DNA of 58,912 nt from positions 1 through 58,912 of the forward strand of contig NZ_JATAAF010000017.1 in NCBI RefSeq assembly GCF_030341905.1, given 5' to 3'. Both the position numbers and the translations under genes were made by a program. The DNA comes from Porticoccus sp. W117. Its GTDB lineage: Bacteria > Pseudomonadota > Gammaproteobacteria > Pseudomonadales > Porticoccaceae. The notes under the pieces were generated by a model, which saw only the letters and a list, made by a program, of their open reading frames with translations, made no database searches and had not been told where the DNA came from. This document shows positions 34,253 to 43,513 of the stretch, one piece after another (position 1 is the stretch's first letter; each line of letters begins with the position of its first letter).

Positions 34253-35220
34253 GGCGCTTCCGCTACAAACACCGCCCGCAACGGCGCAGGGTGGCCTTCT
34301 ACTGTTTTTCCGGCATCAGTCGGATCGAGAAAATCTTGCAGTGATTCAAAGCGCATCCACTCGGTGGCGCGCTGTTCTTCGGTGGTGGTAACGCTGCTGT
34401 CCACCAGCCGAGGGTTTCGAAAACCACATTTATTCAGCCAGCTGATCAGGGTGTCGGAGGAAGGCAGGAACCAGACGTTGGGCATTTTCGCGTAGCGACC
34501 TTCAGGCACTAAAACATGGCCTTGCGGGCCTTCCACGACCAAGGTTTCCAGCACCAGTTCACCGCCGGGGCGCAGGCAAGCTTTGAGTTCGCGCAAATGA
34601 TCCATGGGGGAGCGGCGGTGGTAGAACACGCCCATGGAAAATACGGTGTCGAATGCTTGCAGATTGGCTGGTACCTTTTCGATGCCTACCGGCAGTATGT
34701 CTACTGCCACTGGGCCCAGGTATTTTTTTAAAGCGTAGAATTGCATTACAAAACGGGGGGATGGGTCGATGCCGATAACCCTGTGGGCGCCCTCGCCGAG
34801 CATACGCAGGCAGTGATAGCCGTTGCCGCAGCCCACATCCAGTATGGTGCGATTTTTGAGCGGTGACAGGTGGGGCAGCACTCGATCCCACTTCCAGTCG
34901 CTGCGCCATTCGGTGTCGATATGAACGCCGAATAATTCAAACGGGCCTTTGCGCCAGGGGTGCAATTCCATTAATGCATTGCGTAAATGTTCTCTAGTTT
35001 CTTCGTCGCAATCTTCAGCGTTGCCAATGGTGACGTTGGCTTTTAACTCCACAGTGCCGGGTTCAATGTCAGGCAATTGTTCCAGTGCGGCCTGCCATTG
35101 GGGCAGGTCGCCCCAGCGGGATTGGCTTAGTCCTTGGGCGATTTGTTGGGGTAGCAGTTCTGCCCAGGGTTTGAGTTTGCCTGTGGAAATGGATTCGATA
35201 AGGGGGGAATAATCAATCAT
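34249..35220 (-). CDS. cmoB: tRNA U34 carboxymethyltransferase
   Basis: A 323-residue enzyme, the same length as E. coli CmoB. It transfers the carboxymethyl group of carboxy-SAM to 5-hydroxyuridine at tRNA position 34, giving cmo5U. Conserved segments are MELHPWRKGPFELFGVHID written in part as HPWRKGPFELFGVHIDTEWR, the SAM loop ILDVGCGNGYHCLRML, FDTVFSMGVFYHRRSP and SVTTTEEQRATEWM. ATG 35220 gives the usual N-terminus MIDYS; ATG 35232 would add four residues. cmoA, which makes the cofactor, lies 113 bp upstream on the same strand, separated by a repeat pair. Confidence 0.96.
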   Translation of the reverse strand: MIDYSPLIESISTGKLKPWAELLPQQIAQGLSQSRWGDLPQWQAALEQLPDIEPGTVELKANVTIGNAEDCDEETREHLRNALMELHPWRKGPFELFGVHIDTEWRSDWKWDRVLPHLSPLKNRTILDVGCGNGYHCLRMLGEGAHRVIGIDPSPRFVMQFYALKKYLGPVAVDILPVGIEKVPANLQAFDTVFSMGVFYHRRSPMDHLRELKACLRPGGELVLETLVVEGPQGHVLVPEGRYAKMPNVWFLPSSDTLISWLNKCGFRNPRLVDSSVTTTEEQRATEWMRFESLQDFLDPTDAGKTVEGHPAPLRAVFVAEAP

Positions 35221-35235
35221 GGTTTGTTGCATTGT

Positions 35236-35310
35236 GTAGGGCGGATTAGCGCAGCGTAATCCGCCATAAATAAAGCAAGCGGTGGATTACGCTGCGCTAA
35301 TCCACCCTAC
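35236..35310. repeat. Palindromic intergenic repeat (GTAGGGTGGATTA family), inverted pair
   Basis: Units 35236-35265 and 35281-35310 are inverted copies in the cmoA-cmoB gap. Both units are nearly perfect palindromes around GCGCAGCG or its complement. If the two genes are co-transcribed, the hairpins lie inside the mRNA. Confidence 0.88.
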
Positions 35311-35333
35311 GGTATGGTGGTTATCTGATGATG

Positions 35334-36068
35334 TCATTTTATTGCAATAATGGACGCAAAGTTAAAACACTGAAACCACACATCGACGCTGGAAAAGCCG
35401 GCTTTTTTCAGGCGTTGCCGGTGAGTTTGCAAGGTTTCTGGCAGCAATACATTTTCCAGTGCGGTGCGTTTCTGGCTCACTTCCAGATCGCTGTAGCCGT
35501 TGCCTTTTTTAAAACTGTGATGCAGGTCGATCATCAGCTCGTCGTGGGTCTGGTCGTCGAATACCAGTTTTTCCGACAGCACCAGTACGCCCCCTGGTTT
35601 TAGTCCATTGGCGATATTGGCCAGCATGGCTTCGCGATCGGCTACGGGGATAAATTGCAGGGTGAAATTCAGCACGGCCATGGAGGCGTTTTCAATGGCA
35701 ACGTCCTGGATGTTGCCCAGTTGCAGTGTTACCGGTACATCGCTGTGGTCGTTATCGATGAGTTGTTGGCAGCGTTCGATCATCGCCTGGGAGTTGTCCA
35801 CAGCAATGATTTCGCAACCGGGCTGGGTGATGTGCTGGCGCATGGAAAGGGTGGCAGCCCCCAGTGAGCAACCCAGGTCGTAGCAGCGGCTATCGGTTTG
35901 CACATAGCGTTCTGCCAGCGTGCCGATCATGGCGATAATGGATTCGTAACCGGGCACCGAGCGTTTGATCATATCGGGAAAAACGCTGGCCACCCGTTGG
36001 TCGAATTTGAAACCGGCGATTTCTGCCAGGGGACTGGCGAATACTTTGTCTGTTTTTGAGTTAGTCAT
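35334..36068 (-). CDS. cmoA: Carboxy-S-adenosyl-L-methionine synthase
   Basis: A 244-residue enzyme that makes carboxy-SAM from SAM and prephenate for CmoB. It has the conserved N-terminus [20 protein letters not shown], the SAM loop [31 protein letters not shown] and the C-terminal [14 protein letters not shown]. Length is typical (E. coli 247). Start ATG 36068. Only this enzyme pair is needed for the last step of cmo5U34 formation. Confidence 0.96.
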   Translation of the reverse strand: MTNSKTDKVFASPLAEIAGFKFDQRVASVFPDMIKRSVPGYESIIAMIGTLAERYVQTDSRCYDLGCSLGAATLSMRQHITQPGCEIIAVDNSQAMIERCQQLIDNDHSDVPVTLQLGNIQDVAIENASMAVLNFTLQFIPVADREAMLANIANGLKPGGVLVLSEKLVFDDQTHDELMIDLHHSFKKGNGYSDLEVSQKRTALENVLLPETLQTHRQRLKKAGFSSVDVWFQCFNFASIIAIK

Positions 36069-36080
36069 ATTGCGTTTTTG

Positions 36081-36105
36081 TCATCCTTCGCTGCGCTCAG
36101 GATGA
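36081..36105. repeat. Short palindromic repeat unit (TCATCCT ... AGGATGA)
   Basis: TCATCCT and AGGATGA arms flank TCGCTGCGCTC, a shortened relative of the repeat arm at 2027-2060. It lies between cmoA and the thioesterase gene. Confidence 0.7.
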
Positions 36106-36117
36106 CACAGAAAAAAG

Positions 36118-36507
36118 TTAAATAATTAAATCCGCCAGCCGTTCCCGCACGTCATCCGGTATGACTTTGGAACACTGTTCGCTGTAATCAAAATAAACCA
36201 TAACCGTGCGTGCCACCGCGGCAAGCTGGTCGTTCTGCCAGGCTTCCTGGTAGACAGTCATGGATTTGGAACCGATTTTTTCTACGCCGGTTTTCAATGT
36301 GACGTCGTCACCAATGTGAAGCTGGGCTTTTAAATCCAGTTCGATACGGGCCAGGATCAGTGGCCAGTCGTGGGTAGTCATGGCTGGATGAATACGGCGG
36401 AAAAAGCCTTCACGGGCACCTTCAAACCAGATCGGCAGTGTGGTGTTGCTGATATGGCCGAGCATATCGGTTTCTGAAAAGCGGGGGGTGATTGTAGTGG
36501 TGTCCAT
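36118..36507 (-). CDS. Acyl-CoA thioesterase, hot-dog fold (4HBT / YbgC-like)
   Basis: A 129-residue hot-dog thioesterase. The catalytic-type pattern Asp14-x3-His18-x2-Asn21 is present in SETDMLGHISNTTLPIWFE, followed by the helix and the strands RIELDLKAQLHIGDDVTL and SKSMTVYQEAW. The family hydrolyses acyl-CoA esters; the specific substrate is unclear. It is on the same strand as cmoA, but repeats separate the genes, so any shared transcription is uncertain. Confidence 0.88.
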   Translation of the reverse strand: MDTTTITPRFSETDMLGHISNTTLPIWFEGAREGFFRRIHPAMTTHDWPLILARIELDLKAQLHIGDDVTLKTGVEKIGSKSMTVYQEAWQNDQLAAVARTVMVYFDYSEQCSKVIPDDVRERLADLII

Positions 36508-36549
36508 AAAAAAACCTAATTATGTTCGTCATAGATTCTTAAGTCACTG

Positions 36550-36581
36550 GATTGCCACGCCGCTTTGCGGCTCGCAATGAC
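36550..36581. repeat. Palindromic intergenic repeat unit (GTCATTGCGAGCCGC family)
   Basis: The complement of this unit differs from 42301-42332 by only two bases in the loop (AA in place of GT). Arms are GATTGCCACGCCGC and GCGGCTCGCAATGAC. It lies between the thioesterase and M16C peptidase genes. Confidence 0.85.
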
Positions 36582-36628
36582 GGACTTCGCTCGATCAGCG
36601 CGAAGCCCGCAGCTCGGTGCTCGCAGCT

Positions 36629-39544
36629 TCAAAGTGCAATCTGCTCCAGATATAGCTCACCCAACAGCGCCGCTTTATCAGGGCTGGTAATAACCGCCAC
36701 GCTGGCCTGTTCTTCCACCAGATAAGTGGCTGCCACGCGTTTCAGGTCGTCCAGTGTCACCTGCAAAATCCGGTTGCGGAATTGTTCGCGCTTTTCCCGG
36801 CTGCGACCGTACAGCTCGGCGTGGTAGGTCTGCTTGGCTTCGCCGGCGGGGGAGCCAGGTTTGTCGATGGCGGAAATTACGCCCAGCACGGCTTCTTCCA
36901 GTTGTTCTTCGCTGTGTTGCTCGTCGTGAAGCCAGGCCAGTGAAGCGTCAAAGTCTGCCAGTGTGCCTTCAATGCGCGGGTCGCGGTAAGAGAAAAAGCG
37001 GAACGCGCCGATGTGGTTGTCCTGGCCGGCGCCACCGCCGTAGGCGCCACCCTGTTCGCGAATGGCCCGGTGCAGATAGCCATTGCGCAAAAAGCCACCC
37101 AGTACGGTTAGCGCCGGGGAGTCCGGGTGGTCCATGGCAACCGTTGGATAGGCCTTGGCGCAGAAATTCACCTGGGTGCTGGTGGTCCAGCACTGGCGTC
37201 GTTGTTCGCGTATAGCGGGTTGGCCAAAGGGCAGGAAGTCGTCGTTTTCCGGCAATGCCGACGCCACGGAAAAATGGCGCTGGTAGTCGTGCAGCTGATC
37301 CGCGTCGGCTACCAACAGCAGTTTGCGCTCGGCGCTGAGCATCTGTTGGTGAATGTTCTGCAGCTGTTGCGCCAGTGCCTCCAATTCCTGTTTGGAATTC
37401 AGCTTGTCATCCAGTTGTTTGATCAACTGAATACCGCGCATGCCACCCCAGCGATGTGCCAGTAAGGCGCCGGGGCCAATGCCGCTGCTGGCGGCAGTCA
37501 TAGCCAGTTGGTGGCCGCTGCCGGTAACGCCCATTTCACGGCGGGCGCGGCTTTGGGCCACCAGTTCGCGGATGCGCGGCAGCTCGTCGAAACGCACCTG
37601 GGTGAGGGTGGTGTTCATCAATTCGGTGATGGCTTGCTGGTTGCTGCCCAGGCCTTTGGCGCTGAGAGTCAGGTAGCCGTTCAGCTGCTGGACATCGTCT
37701 GGCGTGCCACGCGCGGTCACGTAGGCGCTGATGGAACCGCACACCTGGGATTGGTGCAATTGGGTTTGCAGGTAATCCTGTTCGCCACAACCCAGCTCGG
37801 TGAGGCAGGTGGTGTAGATAGGCAGCAAGTCCAGCTGTTCGTCCGTCAGCTGTGGCAGTGGCATGACAATCTGCTGGTACACCAGCCCATTGGTGCCGGC
37901 GGCGTAACTGGTAATGGCGTGGTCACTGTGGGTAGTTTCCACATAGGCCATATCCTGGGGAATATCGTCGCGGCCCACTTTGGGCAGGATGGAGGCGTCG
38001 TCCACCTGGTGCTGTCGCTGCTCCAAGGCATGGGCGCGTTCAACAATCTGTTGCTTTTCCTGATCGCTGAGGCCTGCCTTGATGGCTGCCAGGCGAGCGG
38101 CCTCGGCGGCGTCTTTGCGCTCTGCCATCTGTTGGTCCGGGCGCAGGGTGAGGCGCACCCGGTGGCGGTTTTCCAGCAGCAGGTTGCGGGCCAGGTCTTT
38201 GATAAAGTCCGGGTTTTGAATGGCTCCGCGCAGGTAGTTCAACACCGGATCGAGGTTGAGCAGGGCGATGGGGTCACCGCGATGGGTGGCGCTGGTCAGG
38301 GCGGTGAGTATCAGCTGCAGGCCGTAGGGGTAGCTGTCGCCGCCAATCTCACGCTGTTGCAATTCCAACTGGTGCAGTGATGCTGCCACCTGTTCGTAGG
38401 GCACGCCGTTTTCTGCCACGTCCTGCAGTACGTCGAGAATCATCTGCTCTACGGCGCCTTCCTTATCCGGGTCACTGCCTTCCAGACCGCACACAAAACA
38501 GAGTTCGCGCTGGGAATCGTCCAGCCCACACAAGGGGGATGGCGCGGTGCCCAGGTTGGAGGTTTCCAGGGCTTTTTGCAGGGGCGAGGCGCTGTTATCC
38601 AGCAATACGCTGCACAGCAGGTTGGCTTCCATACTGGCTTGCAGATCGGTGGCTTTGCCCAACAGCCAGCCCAGTACCACGTGGGTTTTGTTGTTCAGGT
38701 CACCTTCTTCAGTGAGGGCGTAGGCTTCCTCTACCTGCAGCGGTTCCTGGTAGCGTTTTTCGTCTGCTACGGCGATGTGCTCATCCAGTTTTTCAAAGCG
38801 ATGCAGGGCTTGTTGCTGGAATTTTTGCTGGTGGTCTACGGCCGGGATATCGCCAAAGGTCATAAAGATGGCATTGGAAGGGTGGTAGTGAGTTTTGTAG
38901 AAATCCCGCAATTGCTGGTAGCTGAGGTCAGGTATGCACTCCGGTTCACCACCGCTGTTGTGGTGGTAAGTGGTGGTGGGATACAGGTATTTGCACAGGG
39001 CGTGCCACAGGGTGGAGGGCACCGAGCTCATGGCGCCTTTCATTTCGTTAAATACCACGCCTTTGTACACCAGAGGGGAATCCGGGTTGTCGGCTTCGGC
39101 AAACTCTACCCGGTGGCCTTCCTGGGCAAAATCCAGTTCGTCCAGGCGCGAGAAAAATACTGCGTCCAGGTACACATCCAGCAGGTTGTTGAAGTCTTTG
39201 AGGTTCTGGCTGGCGAACGGGTAGGCGGTCCAGTCGGAGCTGGTAAAGGCGTTCATAAATGTGTTCAGAGAGCGCCGGATCATCATAAAAAACGGATCGC
39301 GCACCGGGTACTTTTCGCTGCCGCAAAGGGCCGTGTGCTCCAGAATATGAGCCACCCCGGTGGAATCTGTGGGTACCGTGCGCAGGGCCACCAGAAAGAC
39401 GTTTTCTGTATTGTCGCTGGCCAGGTGAATGTGTTGGGCGCCGGTGACTGTGTGGCGATACTCCTCGATGGTGAGGTTGAGGGATTCAACGGCTTCGCTG
39501 CGCAGGAATTCAAAAGCGGGGTCGCACTTGGGGTGGTGGCTCAT
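36629..39544 (-). CDS. M16C metallopeptidase (PreP/Cym1-like presequence protease family)
   Basis: A 971-residue zinc peptidase of the pitrilysin clan. The inverted zinc motif HxxEH is His66-Ile-Leu-Glu-His70, followed by TALCGSEKYPVRDPF, which identifies M16C; the distal zinc Glu is in VVFNEMKGAM. The second, inactive half carries GGFLRNGYLHRAIREQGGAYG. Length matches the mitochondrial PreP class, which degrades short unstructured peptides inside a closed chamber. No signal peptide is seen, so it is probably cytoplasmic. ATG 39544 is preferred over the TTG at 39553. Upstream, on the other strand, is the ilvIH leader. Confidence 0.93.
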   Translation of the reverse strand: MSHHPKCDPAFEFLRSEAVESLNLTIEEYRHTVTGAQHIHLASDNTENVFLVALRTVPTDSTGVAHILEHTALCGSEKYPVRDPFFMMIRRSLNTFMNAFTSSDWTAYPFASQNLKDFNNLLDVYLDAVFFSRLDELDFAQEGHRVEFAEADNPDSPLVYKGVVFNEMKGAMSSVPSTLWHALCKYLYPTTTYHHNSGGEPECIPDLSYQQLRDFYKTHYHPSNAIFMTFGDIPAVDHQQKFQQQALHRFEKLDEHIAVADEKRYQEPLQVEEAYALTEEGDLNNKTHVVLGWLLGKATDLQASMEANLLCSVLLDNSASPLQKALETSNLGTAPSPLCGLDDSQRELCFVCGLEGSDPDKEGAVEQMILDVLQDVAENGVPYEQVAASLHQLELQQREIGGDSYPYGLQLILTALTSATHRGDPIALLNLDPVLNYLRGAIQNPDFIKDLARNLLLENRHRVRLTLRPDQQMAERKDAAEAARLAAIKAGLSDQEKQQIVERAHALEQRQHQVDDASILPKVGRDDIPQDMAYVETTHSDHAITSYAAGTNGLVYQQIVMPLPQLTDEQLDLLPIYTTCLTELGCGEQDYLQTQLHQSQVCGSISAYVTARGTPDDVQQLNGYLTLSAKGLGSNQQAITELMNTTLTQVRFDELPRIRELVAQSRARREMGVTGSGHQLAMTAASSGIGPGALLAHRWGGMRGIQLIKQLDDKLNSKQELEALAQQLQNIHQQMLSAERKLLLVADADQLHDYQRHFSVASALPENDDFLPFGQPAIREQRRQCWTTSTQVNFCAKAYPTVAMDHPDSPALTVLGGFLRNGYLHRAIREQGGAYGGGAGQDNHIGAFRFFSYRDPRIEGTLADFDASLAWLHDEQHSEEQLEEAVLGVISAIDKPGSPAGEAKQTYHAELYGRSREKREQFRNRILQVTLDDLKRVAATYLVEEQASVAVITSPDKAALLGELYLEQIAL

Positions 39545-39775
39545 GTACTGCAATCCTGATTGTGGACAAAAGCGGTTATTCTACCTGATTCTGTTAGCGC
39601 GACACTGGTGAAATAGCCTAGTTATCGTTTGGCCAATATGGCCTGAAATTTGTCCAGAAATTACGTTACTTTTGTTGCCAATGTACTTATCATTCCATGC
39701 CATTGATGGAGAGGCGACTCTGTACACATCGGGGGTTTGGACACAGATTTCAACCTGCTTTTATCGGCGCCACAG
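39545..39775. other. Intergenic region between the M16C gene and the ilvIH promoter
   Basis: No gene is seen. It should contain the promoter for the M16C peptidase. TGGCCAATATGGCC (about 39630-39643) is a small palindrome of unknown meaning. The rest has no repeats or strong hairpins. Confidence 0.45.
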
Positions 39776-39805
39776 TTGACAGCGCGTTATGGATGTACGT
39801 ACATT
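39776..39805 (+). promoter_or_regulatory. Sigma-70-type promoter for the ilvIH leader
   Basis: A perfect TTGACA at 39776-39781 and TACATT at 39800-39805 are separated by 18 bases. Initiation near 39812 would give a leader of about 240 nucleotides before ilvI, with the leader peptide beginning about 47 nucleotides in, typical for attenuation-controlled operons. Confidence 0.55.
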
Positions 39806-39858
39806 GTCGGCTCTTGTTGAATTGCCACCTCACAGTCGGTGGCCAAAGGTTGAAATCA

Positions 39859-39945
39859 ATGTTGGTTGTAAAACCTGTTCGTTTGCTGGTCGTTCTTCTC
39901 AGCGTGGTGCTTCTAAAGCAACTGCGGGGACGTTCGTTTATCTGA
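39859..39945 (+). CDS. ilv operon leader peptide (28 residues)
   Basis: A short open frame beginning ATG 39859, preceded by AAGG nine bases upstream, encodes 28 residues of which 8 are Leu, 7 Val and 1 Ile (16 of 28), including the run VRLLVVLLSVVLL. It ends 26 bases before a terminator hairpin that precedes the acetolactate synthase genes. This is the classical arrangement for ribosome-mediated attenuation, in which scarcity of charged branched-chain tRNAs stalls the ribosome and prevents termination. It is unrelated in sequence to E. coli IlvL or IvbL but equivalent in design. Confidence 0.85.
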   Translation: MLVVKPVRLLVVLLSVVLLKQLRGRSFI

Positions 39946-39982
39946 CAGCAGCAACAAGATAAACAGATACCAAAGCCCCGCA
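39923..39982 (+). promoter_or_regulatory. Antiterminator pairing in the ilvIH leader
   Basis: TGCGGGG (39923-39929, inside the end of the leader peptide frame) can pair with CCCCGCA (39976-39982), the left arm of the terminator. Stalling in the Leu/Val run leaves 39923-39929 free to capture it; a ribosome finishing at 39945 covers it and the terminator forms. Confidence 0.65.
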
Positions 39983-40005
39983 AACACCATGCGGGGCTTT
40001 TTTTT
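39972..40005 (+). terminator. Attenuator terminator of ilvIH
   Basis: AAAGCCCCGC, a 9-base loop and GCGGGGCTTT form a 10-bp stem running into eight T residues, 47 bases before the ilvI start. It is the regulated stop of the leader. Confidence 0.9.
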
Positions 40006-40051
40006 GGCAGTTTTAGACAGTGTTTAAAGCACATTAACCGAGGGTGAAACG

Positions 40052-41815
40052 GTGGATTTATTATCTGGCGGTGAAATAGTAATCAGGGCGCTGCGCGACA
40101 GTGGCGTCAAGCAGGTGTGGGGCTACCCCGGTGGTGCTGCTTTGCACATTTACGACGCCATGTTCCAGCAGGAGCAGATTGAACACATTCTCGTGCGCCA
40201 CGAGCAGGCCGCAGTACACGCTGCTGACGGTTACGCCCGCGCCACCGGTGAGGTGGGCACGGTACTGGTGACTTCCGGCCCCGGCGCCACCAACACCATT
40301 ACCGGTATTGCCACCGCTTATATGGACTCCATCCCCCTGGTGATTATTTCTGCCCAGGTGGTACAGGAAAAAATCGGTGAAGACGCCTTCCAGGAAACCG
40401 ATATGATTGGCGTTTCCCGCCCAGTGGTGAAGCACAGCTTTCTGGTGAAAAAGCCGGAAGACCTGGCCGCTACCATCGCCAAGGCCTACCACATTGCCAA
40501 AACCGGTCGCCCCGGCCCGGTGGTAGTGGATATCCCCAAAGACGTTACCTACCCCGGTTACAAGATTTCCTACAGCTACCCGGAGCAGGTGGATATTCGT
40601 TCCTATCAGCCTCGCAGCAAGGGCCACCCACGCCAGATTCAAAAGGCCATGGCGCTGATTGCCTCCGCCAAAAAGCCCATCATTTACGCCGGTGGCGGCG
40701 TTATTCTCGGTGAGGCTCACAAAGAGCTGACCGAGCTGGCCCATCTGGTGCAGTGCCCGGTAACTCTGACCCTGATGGGGCTGGGCGCCTTTCCCGGCAA
40801 CGACCCGCAATTCCTCGGTATGTTGGGCATGCACGGTACCGTGGAGGCCAACCTGGCCATGCACGAGGCCGACCTGATTCTGGCGGTGGGTGCCCGTTTC
40901 GATGACCGGGTAACCAACGCTTGCGACAAGTTCTGCCCCAACGCGCGCATTATCCACATCGATGTGGACCCAACGTCTATTTCCAAAACCATCAACGCGG
41001 ACGTACCGATTGTGGGCGACTGCAAACTGGTGCTGACGGAGATTGTGCGCCGGGTGAAAATCGACCTGGATGAAAACAACACCGATGAGCGCAAACGCAC
41101 GCTGGATAGCGATGCCATCGCCGCCTGGTGGGCGCAGATTGAGCAGTGGCGCGAGCAGTACGGGATCTACCGCCAACAGCGTTACGCGCCCAGCACCAGT
41201 GAAGTGATCAAGCCTCAGGATGTGGTCAAAACCCTGTGTACCGTCACCAACGGCGATGCCTACGTATGCTCCGATGTGGGCCAGCACCAGATGTTTGCCG
41301 CCCAGTATTACCAGTTCAACCATCCGCGCCGCTGGATCAACTCCGGTGGCCTCGGCACCATGGGCTTTGGCCTGCCTTCGGCTATGGGGGTGAAAATGGC
41401 TGCCCCGGATGCAGATGTGGCGGTGGTAACCGGGGAGGGCAGTATCCAGATGTGCATCCAGGAACTGGCTACCTGCACCCATTACAACTTGCCGGTGAAA
41501 ATCATCAATCTCAACAACCAGGCGCTGGGCATGGTACGCCAGTGGCAAGACATGCAATACGCCGGTCGTCACTCCTCCAGCACCTACGGTGAGTCGCTGC
41601 CGGACTTCTGCAAACTGGCAGAGGCTTACGGTCATGTGGGCATTAAAGTAACTCGCCTGGAAGATTTGCAACCGGCCCTGGAGCAGGCGTTCGCCATGAA
41701 AGACCGCACGGTGTTTGTTGACGTGCAGGTGGACCAGAGCGAACACGTGTACCCCATGCAGATTCAGGGGCAGGCCATGTGCGATATGTTAATCAGCAAA
41801 ACGGAGACCATCTGA
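40052..41815 (+). CDS. ilvI: Acetolactate synthase, large catalytic subunit
   Basis: A 587-residue thiamine-diphosphate enzyme that makes acetolactate or acetohydroxybutyrate, the first common step of valine, leucine and isoleucine synthesis. Catalytic Glu51 is in [22 protein letters not shown] and ThDP segments include [19 protein letters not shown] written in part and [16 protein letters not shown], where the metal-binding GDG is GEG, then [12 protein letters not shown]. Start GTG 40052 with AGGGTG upstream. It follows the attenuator and overlaps ilvH by one base. The symbol ilvI follows the closest type; ilvB would be an equally acceptable name. Confidence 0.96.
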   Translation: MDLLSGGEIVIRALRDSGVKQVWGYPGGAALHIYDAMFQQEQIEHILVRHEQAAVHAADGYARATGEVGTVLVTSGPGATNTITGIATAYMDSIPLVIISAQVVQEKIGEDAFQETDMIGVSRPVVKHSFLVKKPEDLAATIAKAYHIAKTGRPGPVVVDIPKDVTYPGYKISYSYPEQVDIRSYQPRSKGHPRQIQKAMALIASAKKPIIYAGGGVILGEAHKELTELAHLVQCPVTLTLMGLGAFPGNDPQFLGMLGMHGTVEANLAMHEADLILAVGARFDDRVTNACDKFCPNARIIHIDVDPTSISKTINADVPIVGDCKLVLTEIVRRVKIDLDENNTDERKRTLDSDAIAAWWAQIEQWREQYGIYRQQRYAPSTSEVIKPQDVVKTLCTVTNGDAYVCSDVGQHQMFAAQYYQFNHPRRWINSGGLGTMGFGLPSAMGVKMAAPDADVAVVTGEGSIQMCIQELATCTHYNLPVKIINLNNQALGMVRQWQDMQYAGRHSSSTYGESLPDFCKLAEAYGHVGIKVTRLEDLQPALEQAFAMKDRTVFVDVQVDQSEHVYPMQIQGQAMCDMLISKTETI

Positions 41816-42288
41816 TGCGCCGTATTCTTTCACTGACCATGGAAAACGAGCCCGGCGCCCTGTCCCGTATTGTGGGGTTGTTTTCCCAGCGCTGGTACAA
41901 CATTGACAGTATGACCGTAGCCGCTACCGACGACCCGGCCCTGTCAAAAATTACCATCACTACTAACGGCGATGAAAAAGTCATTGAGCAAATCACCAAG
42001 CAGCTCAATAAGCTGGTGGATGTGTTCAAGGTAGTTGACCTCACCGAGCGCGAACACATTGAACGTGAACTGATGCTGATTCGGGTAAACGCCACCGGCA
42101 GCAAGCGGGAAGAAGTAAAACGCTGCGTGGATATATTCCGCGGCCTGATCGTCAGCGTCACCGCCAATACCTACACCGTGCAGGTGGCAGGCGATACCAG
42201 CAAAATTGAAGCCTTTATTGCGGCTATGAAGGATATTGGTATTGTCGAAGTCACTCGCTCTGGTGTGGTGGGGATGCAGAGGGATTAG
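41815..42288 (+). CDS. ilvH: Acetolactate synthase, small regulatory subunit
   Basis: A 157-residue regulatory subunit. The N-terminal ACT domain (RRILSLTMENEPGALSRIVG; FSQRWYNIDSMTV) binds valine for feedback inhibition, and the C-terminal domain (LMLIRVNATGSKREEVKR; TGDTSKIEAFI region) completes the activator part. Length is typical (E. coli IlvH 163). ATG 41815 overlaps the ilvI stop (TGATG); the in-frame upstream start is rejected. No terminator follows; instead a palindromic repeat and then accessory genes. Confidence 0.96.
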   Translation: MRRILSLTMENEPGALSRIVGLFSQRWYNIDSMTVAATDDPALSKITITTNGDEKVIEQITKQLNKLVDVFKVVDLTEREHIERELMLIRVNATGSKREEVKRCVDIFRGLIVSVTANTYTVQVAGDTSKIEAFIAAMKDIGIVEVTRSGVVGMQRD

Positions 42289-42300
42289 TTAAATACAGAT

Positions 42301-42332
42301 GTCATTGCGAGCCGCGTAGCGGCGTGGCAATC
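42301..42332. repeat. Palindromic intergenic repeat unit (GTCATTGCGAGCCGC family)
   Basis: GTCATTGCGAGCCGC and GCGGCGTGGCAATC arms with a 3-base tip; nearly identical to the complement of 36550-36581. It lies 12 bases after ilvH and could act as its transcript end. Confidence 0.85.
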
Positions 42333-42444
42333 TCCTGAATGAGTTGCGAGGGCGATGGAAATAGTAGTTTTCTGTCGCCTTATTTTTAACGCTAACGAAT
42401 GAGGCAGCTTACACTTACCTCCAAATTTATCTGGTGTCCAATCT

Positions 42445-43161
42445 GTGCTGAAGGCTAGTAAAGTAATTTGTGTACTTCTGCTTGTTCCACTTATTCATGG
42501 GTGTATGCCTGAAGGCTCTTCGGGTGATGGTGGGAGCAAATATAAAATTCCAAATGGCTATGACCCTGAGCCGTCTTCCTGGGGCTCTAACGCCAAATTC
42601 ACAATCGTTGATTCTGGTGAGTTTTCCCTGATGCTGACAGGGGAGATATTGGCAAAAAATATTCAAGGTTTTGATCCAACGTTAAATGGACGATCACACG
42701 ATACTATGGTGATCGTCAACGTTTATGACCCCACAATACATGATGGCTGGGAGCCACCGGAGCATATCGTAAAAAATTGGGATGATATGTGGAAAATGGA
42801 AGGGAATTATAAAGATGCATGTATTGGAAGAAAAAAGGATAATTTGACTGGCTATTACAGGTACTACATGTCTTGCCATCCGGATCCTCACCCTAACTCC
42901 AACTTTTTCTTAATTGATCGAATCCCTGAATTGAATAAGCCAAGGCCAAAAAACCAAGAATATATCAAAGGCAATTGTACTATTGTTAATGGCTTTATTC
43001 GGCCAGAAGAGGGCCGTTACCATTCCTGTCACTTTTTTCGATATACAAAATCGAAAGATCGTTATTCGTTTCGATTGTATGGGAAAAATGTTCGACTTCT
43101 TAACGAAGTGGAGAACTTTCTTGATGGCAGGTTTACTGAGTGGTTGGTTTCTTCAGAATAA
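42445..43161 (+). CDS. Hypothetical lipoprotein
   Basis: A 238-residue exported lipoprotein with a lipobox in LIHGC (Cys about 20). The mature part is hydrophilic, rich in Asn, Asp, Pro and aromatic residues, with four cysteines (near KDACIG, YMSCHP, GNCTIV, HSCHFF) that could form two disulfides. Codon use is AT-richer than ilvH or ilvY. I do not recognise the family. Start GTG 42445. It is the first gene of an accessory block inserted between ilvH and ilvY. Confidence 0.7.
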   Translation: MLKASKVICVLLLVPLIHGCMPEGSSGDGGSKYKIPNGYDPEPSSWGSNAKFTIVDSGEFSLMLTGEILAKNIQGFDPTLNGRSHDTMVIVNVYDPTIHDGWEPPEHIVKNWDDMWKMEGNYKDACIGRKKDNLTGYYRYYMSCHPDPHPNSNFFLIDRIPELNKPRPKNQEYIKGNCTIVNGFIRPEEGRYHSCHFFRYTKSKDRYSFRLYGKNVRLLNEVENFLDGRFTEWLVSSE

Positions 43162-43240
43162 ATCGTCGAGCTTGCGCCTAAATTTTGCGGTTGCCGAAAT
43201 CAAAAAGTTGTCGCGAAAATAAAGGGCAGCATTGAGGCAG

Positions 43241-43513
43241 CTAATGCTGATCGTAATGACCACCAATCGCAAAAATATAAATACTGGTATCGTCGTAGCG
43301 ATAAATCAGCCGGTCTCTCTGTGAAATACGCCGGGACCACAGCCCGGACAATTTGTGTTTAAGCGGCTCTGGTTTGCCGAGCCCGGCGGTTAGATCGTCG
43401 GAGCGGAGCATTTCTTTCAGCAATTTGCACAGGGCTTTGTGCAGCCGCTTATCTTGCTCACGAAGTTTTTCGTACTTTTCCCAGGTATTGCCTTCAAACA
43501 CCAGTGATTTCAT
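43241..43513 (-). CDS. yoeB: Txe/YoeB family toxin
   Basis: A 90-residue ribosome-dependent mRNA endonuclease of the RelE/YoeB fold. It matches the family at the N-terminus (KSLVFEGNTWEKYEKL), in the middle (LGKPEPLKHKLSGLWSRRISQRDRLIYR) described here only by its parts GKPEPLKHKLSG and RRISQRDRLIYR, and at the end (AIGGHYDQH) with the terminal His and Tyr used in catalysis. Its start overlaps the antitoxin gene by 20 bp, the standard antitoxin-first order. The toxin appears intact. Confidence 0.93.
   Translation of the reverse strand: MKSLVFEGNTWEKYEKLREQDKRLHKALCKLLKEMLRSDDLTAGLGKPEPLKHKLSGLWSRRISQRDRLIYRYDDTSIYIFAIGGHYDQH

Noticed and set aside
39697-39858. N-terminal extension of the ilv leader peptide frame upstream of ATG 39859
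   Set aside because: The frame is open but includes the promoter boxes, lacks a ribosome binding site and would not be transcribed as part of the leader.
40061-41746. Long open frame on the minus strand opposite ilvI (561 codons)
   Set aside because: Antisense shadow of a certain gene; composition is unlike a real protein and no start signal is present.
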